Assembly: GCF_018687715.1 (NCBI RefSeq)
Contig: NC_056765.1
Location: forward strand, 5,010,501-5,074,500
From: Carya illinoinensis
Taxonomy: Eukaryota; Streptophyta; Magnoliopsida; Fagales; Juglandaceae
DNA length: 64,000 nucleotides
Reading direction: 5' to 3'
This document shows positions 30,115 through 40,800 of this stretch, one piece after another; position 1 is the stretch's first letter, and each line of letters opens with the position of its first letter. The notes beneath the pieces are model-generated. The model was given only the letters and a program-made list of their open reading frames with translations. It made no database searches and was not told the DNA's origin. The position numbers and the translations under genes were made by a program.

Positions 30115-31837
30115 TCGTGTTGATCAAATAGGAGGGAACGATTGATGATCTTCCGTGTAAGATGATACATTTTTCTTTTTTAGTTTTTCCTTTTCATATA
30201 GAATTTTGGGGAGGGATAAACGAAGGAATTAAATGGGAAAAAAATATAGATTTACGAGGATTTTCCGTTATTGGTAATGGTAGGATTCAGCCATATATGT
30301 AAAGCTATGTGTAAATTGGTGTAGGTTTGATTTTCTTACTGCATCATGTAATAGGTTTCAGCAGCACTGCGAAATATAAATTTTCTTTCCTTTGAGATTT
30401 CTGACTTCAAAGTTTCAAACTACGGCCATTTAATTTACTTAAGTTATCAGCTTTCTTCTTCCTCTTGAATTTTCCTCATTTTTCAATGAGGATAGTATGA
30501 TTTCTGGTACGATGCTCATCATGTTCTGCATAATGTCCATTTAAATTCTTTAAGAAACCAGGCCTTCTAGTCTTCTAGATTATGGTTTAAGAAATGATAT
30601 TTATAATCTCAGTGTCTCACGATAATTTGCAAATCCTGACACTATTTAAAAAAAAAATGAATAAATTTGAGATGTACAAAAAAATTTATTTTTTTTAATA
30701 TTGGATCTGACTTTTTTTTGACGAACACTATATCTAACATTTATTGTACATAAATAGTACTATGTGTTGTGTCCACGCATTTTACATGAGGAGGCATGCA
30801 AGATTGCTAGAGTGCCCACTTCTCAGCTTCGTTGGTCCTGCATTTGAACTTATGAACCAGGCAATGGTACTTCAATTGGTACTAGCACATGCCATGACTT
30901 GCATGCATTAGTAATTTATAGGATTTTAGAAGCTTTTGATAATGATTGCACAATGTTCTAAAGTTTCTAATAATTCATATGCATGCACTTTCTTTGCACC
31001 TTATTCTCTAATTGATTTGCTACTTATGGTGCTGATCAGGGAATTAATATATATATTGACACAAATTAAGCAGTGATGACAACATTTAATTTGAACAAAT
31101 ATAGATCGATTTGGAATAAATTAAATTAACGTTTATATATATGCAATATTAGAAAATTAATCCTTCCCAGAAATTAAATTAAATTTATATAATATAATAT
31201 TAAAAAAAAATTAATTAATGGGCACCCGAAATGAAGAAACAAGTAGTAGTAGAGTAATTCTCATGCATGCACACCTTGATCATCATTCATTGTTATGTAA
31301 AGGTAGGGCTACTTTATAAAGAGAAAAGGAAAATCTTCCACAAACTTATAATAAATTAAAAAGCATATAATTTATCACTTTTGGCTTTTCTTTTTTTCTT
31401 TTTTTGTTTGTCATTATGCTAGCTGCTGTTGTTGGTATTAACACCTAACATTCTCATGATCATCTTTGAAAAGTATCGGCGCCGAAGATCAATATATATA
31501 AAGAGAACTAAGGGATCGACCATCATCACATAATTTGAAACTAGCTTTAGATTAATCACGTACAACTACTATATATATGCAAAAATTCATTTGAAATCTC
31601 CTTTATTGGCAATGCTAACACACCATTGATATTATATATAGAAACTTTCACACTTTGATAATAAAAAATATTGATCATATTTTCATTGTTTATATAAATG
31701 TAATGGGTTTCACAATAATGGCATGATGTGTTTAAACAACGATTTGTAAGTAACAAAGCTCGTATTATTCAAAAAGGTTGGAAATAGATCATTTTTTAAT
31801 TGAGTACTGGTGTCTTTTTTTAATCTCATCACGAGAA

Positions 31838-32010
31838 GTGCTATAACCATAAAAGAATTATACAAAAATGAATTTATCCATCAATTAATGTGACCTGATT
31901 TTATACATGATTAGATCTATTTTATAATAAAAGTAATTTTATAATCTGACGTACTACGTCAAACCACATCAACTTATAAATTTATTTTCATATGATTCTT
32001 TTATAACCAA
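31838..32010. repeat. Dispersed short element, second copy
   Basis: GAAGTGCTATAACCATAAAA at the left and the reverse-complement-like TTCTTTTATAACCAAAGC at the right enclose the TTATTTTATAATAAAAGTAA core seen near 15.4 kb. This looks like a MITE with imperfect inverted ends. Confidence 0.5.
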
Positions 32011-33269
32011 AGCGTGCATATGATCTGATCACAAAATAAGTCCTTATTATAATTAGTTGCTCACCACACTAGGGCATATATACTTTATTTACTTTTATTT
32101 TGTTCTTGTTTTACTTTGGTGAGCACGCCTATGAATTTGTTTTATGTCAGTTTTAAATCTTATGATGTTTTGACGGATAGATAAGTCTCTTTCGAACATC
32201 TTTAATGTTTTTTGAAATATTCTGAAGTACTCATGTTCAAGCATTTCACATTTCTTTGGTGCCGACTTGAATATATGTCTTCTCCAATAAGCATGTCTGT
32301 GCTTTCAAGTCTCAGATTCCTCAAGTGTCATGACGTTGTTTAGTGATCGTATATCTATTAACTTGGCAACTGGCTTTCGGATTAGCTAGGGCTAGCTCTT
32401 CCTTTATGGTCAAGCTATACTTTTAACACCCCGGCATGCATGCTGCAGTATCCATCTTTAGACCAAAGATTATCATTTTTCTTTCTCCATCATGGAGGAA
32501 AATAGTTATCACAATAATATTCAAGCCTGCCACTGCTAGCTAGCGAGCAGCTCTTGTCAATATTTGTCCGGTTGGGATCGATTGTGCTCTTGGTGTTGTC
32601 TTGTGGTGTATGTCTTAATTAGTTGGCTGTGTTTGGAAAGGAACAGTTTCACTACTATTAACAAATAGATTATCTGAAATCACCTTAGTATCCAAATATT
32701 ATTGGCAGCAAAAGCAATATTTATGTTGTTACTTGTATTTTGATTGCTATAAAATCAAGTACTACTAGATCTACAGACAAATCTTATAAAAGCAAATTTA
32801 TAAACTGACATATTTTGATATGATACAATAATATTATATCTTCTCTACAGTTAAGAGATCAGCTCTATAATCTGGCATACATACCAAATCAAATCATGTC
32901 AATCTGTAATTAATGAGTTTACTTATATGAAATTTCTCAATGAGTGAATTTTTTTCTTTTGCTAGATCCTGTATCTTTGTTGCTATATATGATGCAATTA
33001 ATAGTAGTAGTACTTTTGGATATTCTTAATTAAAAAAGAAAAAGAAAAAAATTATCTTAACTTCTAAACAATTTCATAAGAAAATTTGCATCAAAATGTG
33101 ATCTCCTCATTTGACATATATATATATATATATAGGTTTAATTATTTAGCCACCCTCGTAAATTTAAAGCTAGCTGCATGCATGCACTAACCATATATTA
33201 ATTTTTAATCCGCCGCTGGGAAAATATTCATGATATATATTATACATATAGGAAGCTAATATATATTAA

Positions 33270-33313
<44 letters not shown>
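33270..33313. repeat. AT dinucleotide microsatellite
   Basis: An almost pure (TA)n run of about 40 bp. Confidence 0.9.
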
Positions 33314-33316
<3 letters not shown>

Positions 33317-34103
33317 AATGTTTAAGGCTTCTATACATCTTGGAAGACATTAATAATTCCTCGAGCTTTGCTCCAGCAGTACGTAAGCATATACACTACT
33401 GTCACTGGAAATATTTAAGAATCATGATTACAAAAAATAGCCAAAAAAAGAGGCATAGAGTAGTGCTGATGGTGTTTAATTAGTGATAAACCTCCATCAA
33501 TCGAAAGCCACTCCGCAGTACAAGAAAAATAGGAGGATATTGATACTTATTTTTGTGAAAATGATTTTTTTTATTAAAATGAATCTATTTTAATAAAAAA
33601 TAATCATTTTTATAATAAATAAATATTAATAATTATTCATTTTTCTTGCAATACCTGGAGGTGATATACCTAACTAAGGCCAACATTAATTAAGTAGTAT
33701 GAGTAATTTTATTTAAAAGTCTTTATATACACAATATATTATTTATGTGGTATAATTAATTTAGAAGATAAATTTTAAAATTTAAATTTTATAAATCAGA
33801 TTATGTCATTGAGATAATACGTGACGTAAAGGCATTCATGAAGAACTATACACAATGCTTATCATCGATCTTATCCTATTATGAATGTTAGAAGGATGAA
33901 AATACTGTTTAATTTCTGTGTATATTATTTGGAGATCGTGAAAATAGGAAGATGATCATGATATCCAATCCTCTAGCCTTATCCTGCTTTGCAATAATGC
34001 CCAAGAGATGGGACTGGTTGAAACCGTAAACGTACAAGGACAAAAAAGGGGGGCCGTTGATAATTTGTTTGGTGCAAAGGAACAAAAATTGGGTTTGATC
34101 GTT

Positions 34104-34308
34104 GGTTTGAATTCAAATACGAGATGAGGTAGTTTTAAATAAAAAATAAAAATTAAATAAAATATTATTATAATATTATTTTTTAATATTATTATTATTA
34201 TTCTAAAATTTGAAAAAATTAAATTATTTATTATATTTTATGTAAAAATTTAAAAAAATTATAATAATAAGATAAGATGAGATAAAATATTTTTCGAATC
34301 CCAATAAT
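34104..34308 (+). repeat. GAGATGAG-type dispersed repeat, copy D
   Basis: It runs from GGTTTGAATTCAAATACGAG through the AATAAAATATTATTATAATA core to GATAAGATGAGATAAAATAT and a TTTTTCGAATCC end. Confidence 0.65.
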
Positions 34309-34621
34309 AGACTGTTTTTGTCTTATATAAATTAGCTAGCTATCATTGAGCTATATGGTATCGTCCCAATGCCATAAAGGTTCTCTAATTACTGATTAAG
34401 AATAGATCATGCATTAGCAGATTTTGACATAGATTATTATTAAATACAATCTTAGAGTATGTAAGTTATATACATTCGCTTTGAAAAAAAAAAAAGATCT
34501 CATAAAAAATAATAAGAATGCATAAGATTTACATATCTAAAATTATAAATATCATTTCTCTTTCATATATACATGCATGCTTATAAGAATGTTGTAATCT
34601 AGAAATTATGACTACATTTAA

Positions 34622-34651
34622 GAGAAAAAAAAAAAAAAAAAAAAAAAAAAG
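34622..34651 (+). repeat. Long A homopolymer run
   Basis: About 27 consecutive A residues follow AAGAG. No flanking duplication was found, so a retrotransposed origin is not shown. Confidence 0.7.
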
Positions 34652-34719
34652 AAGGTAAAGAGAGTTGATCAAAAGCAAGAAGCCGAGGCCAATCGAATTC
34701 TTTTAATTAGGATTATTGC

Positions 34720-34840
34720 TTTAAAGTAATCAAAATGTATGTACTTTTGAGATAGGCAACATCATCTTTCCTTTCCTTTATAACTAGGCACTAGTACTGT
34801 CTCACCCAAGACAAGCTTCCACACGTCAAACGTCGTTACG

Positions 34841-34899
<59 letters not shown>

Positions 34900-35130
34900 G
34901 CCATTGGAAATTAAAGGATTGGTGGAGAGACAAAGTTTCCACAGCTTGAGGTTTAGTACTCTTTAGGAAAAGAAAGCAGGAGGGAGGAGCTAGAAGGATG
35001 GGATTGAAACGGCTGTTGTTTTCCGTATATATGGAAGGCCACACCAACTTTTTAAAGCTCGCTCCTCTCATCTCTTTCGATCCGTTGCAAGTAAATTTTT
35101 ACGTGGAAGTAAGGGACGCCTCGGATCTCC
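34720..35130 (+). repeat. Diverged segmental duplication, copy 1 (promoter-like)
   Basis: It shares ordered blocks with 35960-36195: TCAAAATGTATGTACTTTTG, GTTTCCACAGC, CTCTTTAGGAAAAGAAA, CAACTTTTTAAAGCT and GGATCTCCAACTC. A TATATA lies upstream of the AACTTTTTAAAGCT block, as a core promoter would. A GA microsatellite splits the copy. No coding frame is conserved between copies. Confidence 0.6.
34846..34897 (+). repeat. (AG)n microsatellite, 52 bp
   Basis: Uninterrupted AG repeats. They create a Ser-Leu open frame on the minus strand that is not a gene. Confidence 0.97.
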
Positions 35131-35266
35131 AACTCTATTAACAATCAATCTACATAAAACGGAATCATCTCTGATTTTGATTTCGTATTCGATTGATCAT
35201 AGATGCATAAAGCACCAAACTTTGTGTTCATAAGAAAGAGAGACAATGTAGCCCTGGTTCGAAAAC

Positions 35267-35297
<31 letters not shown>

Positions 35298-35584
35298 GAT
35301 GTATGCAGAAGATCATGACCAGTCAAAAAGAAGTCTTGGCCTGTGGCGTGAAAAAGGTTTAGAGTTTGTGAAGGAGATTCTTTGATTGGTATCTGCCTGG
35401 AAGAACGGGAAAAAAAAAAGGAGATTCCATGCTAGTGCCTTCTAATGATTATTTACTAGGCTCCCGGCAGTACGGTACATATAGATGCACATAGATCGGT
35501 AATGTTCGGTACAAGTTTCTAATAGACAAGCTCCAAATACATGTACTTAGGGCTGCAAACATGCTCGCATATACCCAATATATA

Positions 35585-35643
35585 CTAGAGAAATGCTTTA
35601 GGTAAAAGATATCTATAAAAATAAATCTACAAACTAATATTGC

Positions 35644-35677
<34 letters not shown>

Positions 35678-35785
35678 ACGTTAGATTGTAAAGTGACATT
35701 GCAAAATAGATCTAACGCATAGCATATGAAATTATATCAATTTGTGAATTTGCGTTTGTAAAATTTATTTATGACGGTAACACTT
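35585..35785. repeat. Dispersed short element with an AT microsatellite inside
   Basis: The ends AGAGAAATGCTTTAGGTAAA and TGACGGTAACACTTCTCTTT are imperfect inverted repeats. The interior carries the AAATAGATCTAACGCATAGC block related to the elements near 15.4 and 31.9 kb, plus a (AT)n run at about 35646-35674. Confidence 0.5.
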
Positions 35786-35959
35786 CTCTTTATATTGCAT
35801 TGATCATGAATACTATGCTCGACATATATACGCAAGCAGCTGGTCTTTAGAACAAAATCTAGAAATCATTGCAAGTGAAAAAAGTAAAGGAAAAGAGAAA
35901 TGGAAAAGTAAGATCGATCCCACTAATTGTATTCTTTTTAGGGGTCATTAAGGCTTTAA

Positions 35960-36195
35960 ATTATTCAAAATGTACATACTTTTGAAGGCAACGTAACTTT
36001 CCCTCCATTGCAAAAGGATTGCTAATGGGGACAATGTTTCCACAGCCCGAGCTTTTGCAGTCTTTAGGAAAAGAAAAGAGGCTGCAAGGACCGGACCCTT
36101 CTCTATAAAGGCACGAACTTTTTAAAGCTGATCCTTCTCTTACAAGTGAGTTTTACAGGAAAGCAAGGGACTTCTTGGATCTCCAACTCCCAATT
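35960..36195 (+). repeat. Diverged segmental duplication, copy 2 (promoter-like)
   Basis: Counterpart of 34720-35130 in the same order and orientation: TCAAAATGTACATACTTTTG, GTTTCCACAGC, GTCTTTAGGAAAAGAAA, GAACTTTTTAAAGCT and GGATCTCCAACTC. A TATAAAGG box at about 36103 precedes the AACTTTTTAAAGCT block. Both copies could be promoters and first exons of related non-coding transcripts; that is inference. Confidence 0.6.
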
Positions 36196-36214
36196 ATCAG
36201 TACTGTATAATTCA

Positions 36215-36218
<4 letters not shown>

Positions 36219-36301
<83 letters not shown>
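36219..36301 (+). repeat. (TC)n microsatellite, 83 bp
   Basis: Uninterrupted TC repeats just downstream of duplication copy 2. The Ser-Leu and Arg-Glu frames across it are artefacts. Confidence 0.97.
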
Positions 36302-36304
<3 letters not shown>

Positions 36305-37800
36305 GTAAATAACAATAAACCTAATAAAATGGAACGAAAATATAGTAGTACTTCGTTGTTCTCACATTTGTTTTTTTTTTTAAATTGAACGATCAGAGGT
36401 GTAAAGGCAGGGATGAACCTAGAGCCAACCAACCATGGTTGGGGGCTGCAAATTTTAAAATCCCAAAATTTTAGTTTTTTTTTTCCTAAGCAAGCATTTC
36501 ATAGATAAAGAAAAGAGTTACAAGATACAAGATTTAATGGGGTGGGAGAATCCCCAACAATCATCCCAAAACCAGCAAATATAACACAACTAAAATAATA
36601 ATAATAAAAAAAAGAGGGCTATAGAGCCAAAAATTTGGCTCTCACCCATTTTCCACGAGGGGAAACCACTTGAAGCGGTTTTAATATAGTCTGATAGACA
36701 GACTATAAGACTATGGCTAGAAGTCGTAGTGAAATGTGTGCTGCATTTTCCTGGGCTAGACTAGTTGAAATAGACTTCCACGATCACTTTATCTTGATTC
36801 TTGGTTAGGGAAAATAGGAACATAAAAAAGTAGTAACTGGAAAATGAGTTGAATCATCGGCGAAGGACTATCATTGGCTGTGGAGGCGTGTAGCTCACGC
36901 ACCACCGTTGGTAGTAAAGTAAAGGTTGGATCTAAGAGATCTGAGGCCGTTGACCCCGATGGCGCCTTGCATGGTGGCAACAGACCTCCCTTAGCGCAGC
37001 GATGTGTGAATCTCACTGGCGGTATGAACCACTATTTTAAAACTTTTCATAAGATAAATTTTATAAAAATTAATATCTGCACCCCATTTTGTACAGTTTG
37101 GCCCCCTACGCTGAAGTTTTTGCAGGATCCGCTCTTATATGAGGGTATGCTCTCCACAGCAGTTTACCAATAAAATGACTCTTAAAATTTTGGACAAGTG
37201 ACAATATTCTACAATGTGGCATGTGCAAAGTATTGTTCCCACCTTGTAGATTGTCTGCTTGTATATATGCAGTTCCTAGTCTCATGAGATGATCATCAAC
37301 AACGATGCAAAGAATTTCAAATCTCAATTCAAAACCAGAGGTGCAATATATATTCTGAATCATCAATGTAGAATATTTGCATATGACACAAGAAAGATGA
37401 AGTACAGAATGCGAAACTAATACTCTAAAATGTCCACCACAAAATATCACTTAATGATGGGTAACTATAGATCTATTATACATAGTCGTTTCAATTTCAG
37501 GCACAAATAGTTGTATATTCTTTGAAAACAAGCTCCTACATGCAGCAAACAGCAACAAAAAGCAAACAATTGTGGTGAATAAGTGAACATCAGTGCATGG
37601 CTGTTCAACTCGGCCACCAAGCAGATAAAACTCAACTAAATTTGGCTAAAGCCTGCATAGTTTCCTAGTCTAATAACATACAACAAGCACAATGAATAAC
37701 ACAACAATCAGAATGTGGAAATCCCTAAGCAAGAAACAAATACTAAGACCTGCGAACATAAACAGTCGCAAAACAAATTTCCATCGATGGTTTCTAGAGT
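36302..37800. other. Intergenic DNA and 3' region of the DUF2358-like gene
   Basis: Repeat-like sequence of moderate GC occurs at about 36430-36700 and 36870-37020. Bases just below 37800 are presumably the 3' UTR of the minus-strand gene. No separate gene is supported. Confidence 0.4.
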
Positions 37801-40800
37801 TTACACGGTTGGATCCTTCCCAAACCTCATCATTGCATGTGTTACCAGCATTGAACCCCTGCGAGTCATTTCGACAAGTTGACCAACGAGTGGTAGTTTT
37901 GCTGTCTCCCTGCTCAAAAGAGGCTTCTTGTTCCACCTATACACATTATGCAGAACCTCATATGACTATCTGCCCAATATGAATAGTATAAATAACATTA
38001 TTGAGAAATCAAAAGGACAACAGCTTAAATTATATTGAGAATTTACAAAGCAAATATGATGTTAATGGATAACAGGGGAAAATTCATTCAAAACACATAT
38101 TTTACCACTCAATCAGATAGAATAATATCAGGGAAAAGAATTGGATGTAAAGAATAGTGTATACCAAAATACAGCTAAGGTAACGGGGAAGAAGTTTAGG
38201 GCATACCAATCTTCATGGCGAACAACTTTTCCATCTGCTAAATACAGCTTGATGAGTGATATCACATCTATGTCTTTCCCCAAGAACTTGTAGTGCTGCT
38301 TGTTGTCAATTAATATCTGGATTTGAAAAGAGATTCCAATCTCTGTACTCAAACAGAACATATTCAACTAGAAAAAAAAATAAAAAACAAAATTTGATGA
38401 GTGGTAAGTCAAAGTTCTAAACCTCTCGCTTTCCTGGTGAAATGAAATTTTCTTGAACACTATATTCCACAATTTTGGATTCACTAAAGACCTGGAAATC
38501 ATGGGAAAGAATACACAAGTCTGTCAAAGAAGTAGACCATACCGAAGAATAAATCAACTACTTAAAGCAAAATAAGATTCAATTCAAAGTAAACTTCTAA
38601 GAAACATATCACCACGGATACATCTAAACAAGTTAAAACTTTAACTAGAACAAGTTATGTTCTCCAGGTATAAGGAAAGCAAGTCATGTACAATCAATGA
38701 TGATCAATACTCTATTTTTCAGATATACTTCACAGTCATATATACATATCTATTTATGGATAAGTCCACATTCATATTTTACCACAAATAAAGTACAAAT
38801 ATATTTGTTTTTGCATATATATGCAAGCACTGGGGTCTCTACAGAGCACCATTTCAAATTCTAATCTGCTTGGATTACCAAACAATTTCATGCAATTGTA
38901 TTATTATCATTGTATCGAACCAGCAGCTTCAGTAAACTTGCAATGCCTTTCGAGTACAATTGTAAATAATCTCAGCTATCATTGTTCCTGCATTTCGCAT
39001 TTACATAATTGACATGATCGTAGGGCAGAGAGCCACTTCCATTTTTGACCATGAAATGGAAGTCCAGAGGAAAACAACAGTATGCTTAAATGAAACTAGT
39101 ATATTGGTACAGTATGCTCTACAATTGTATAATTCCCTGCGGAAAAATTGCCTCAATTATCAGAAAAACTTTCTAAAATTGAACTTGGTGATTAAGTTGA
39201 AATTAGCCTCCAATACATGATGCTTGATGGGAAGCAAATTAATAACCAAAAAAGAAATAAAACAAAACCTTAGAAAGTGAATAGAAGGCTGATTTTATCT
39301 GCTGCACCCTGAACGATCAATAATACAAACGATGTAAGACAGTATTTCATAAAAGTAAATACCAAGTAAATCAAAGACACAAAGAAAAAAGACCAGGCTA
39401 CTATGATAAGAATAAGAAGAAATTGATGAATCCATTAAAAGATACTAAAAAATGACTGGAAACAGAGTAAAAACTCATAGTGATTTGGTTGTCCCGGAAA
39501 GCATTTATCCCTTAGACATCATAGAAAACTAAGAGTTCTAAAATGTAGAAACGAAAAAAGTTGTAGACCCAATGAATCCACTTCTATGGACATGATCTTT
39601 TTTTAAGTAAAGTCCCCTAGATTGCGAAGAGTGAAAAGTGCTTTCACTGTCATGGTAATAGAAGCCCTCGTGTTGTAAAGAGAAATGAATGGACTTTTAA
39701 ATTAAAAAAAAAAAAAAGATTTAGCTATTAGATTGGAACCCAGGTTTTTGAAGATATGAATTTGAAATAATATCAAGAATGTTTCTAGTGAAGCATTTTC
39801 TCAATTCCAGCAGAGACAATTCGCAAATGGACTAAAATTGCGAAGTTCACCAAAAAGTAGCTTCTTCAACCAATTAGGAAGTATACAAATAGAGTCCAAA
39901 AATGGATCACGAATATGGTTGTGATTGCAACACTAGAGATACAACCAAAACAGCAGAGGCACAACAATAATATATAGCTTTCAAAATCTCTAACAAAATG
40001 ATATGTAGTCCCACCCAGCAGCAAAGACGTTTAAGACACTTTGAGTAAACCAGATTGAACACTAAGATTATATCTATTTAAGTGAATGTTAATAATAAGT
40101 ATTCCCAAAAACTAAGGATCCTTATCATCCATCACCATTCCATGGCTTTCAGAAAACTTTCTAACTGTTAATAGGTCCACACGACGAAAACCTGAAGGCA
40201 CCATATAACTTTACTTTCATGGAATATAATTTGTGAATTTTTCAGCTTGCGGAGTATCCACTCAATTCCAAAGTTTTGGGCATATATCACCGAGCTCATA
40301 TTTGTCTTAAATATAGAATATGAAATATAAAAAAAACAATACCTACCCTTTAGCACACATGAGCGGATCCTCAAAAGAAGCATCTGGAGCATAAATTTCA
40401 AAGTCACGAGGTGTTGCACAAGATCCATATCTGAAACAATCACTCACAAAACTCGGATGAGAACTGTGCAATTACAAGTGATGAGTTTTGAAGCAAATAA
40501 GAATTACTTATCAACATCGAGGCATGGGAATCTATGAACTATAAACACCTTGGTATTTGAAAATATTGTTGCGTCTCTGGCTGTCCAAAATTCACACAAG
40601 ACGATATTTAAGTGATTCATCAAATTGCCTAAGTCCACGAGCCTCTTTTATAGAATTTGTACGAGATTTACAAAAAACTCTACAAATTTCTATCTCTCTC
40701 TCACGTACTCTCTTTCTCTCTTGTTTCTCCCCCACTGCCTTTTCTGCAAATTTAAGCTCTCCTATTTATAGGAGAGCAGGCCACTTACGGTGCAGCAATC

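Larger units (their letters stand above)
30115..34100. other. Long AT-rich intergenic region downstream of SMXL
   Basis: I find no supported gene. The content is short dispersed elements (near 31838-32010 and 32770-32940), AT microsatellites at about 33117-33134 and 33270-33313, and unassigned AT-rich DNA. A 66-codon minus frame at 31556-31756 has no domain. Confidence 0.4.

Noticed and set aside
34935..34960. TTTCCACAGCTT resembling the start of miR396
   Set aside because: Only the first 11-12 bases fit; the rest diverges and no complementary arm that would form a precursor hairpin is visible nearby.
34826..35071. Minus-strand 81-codon frame with a Ser-Leu run
   Set aside because: It crosses the (AG)n microsatellite; the rest of the frame is not shared with the duplicated copy at 36 kb.
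36103..36432. Arg-Glu and Ser-Leu repeat open frames on both strands
   Set aside because: They are translations of the (TC)n microsatellite at 36219-36301 and have no conserved flanking sequence.
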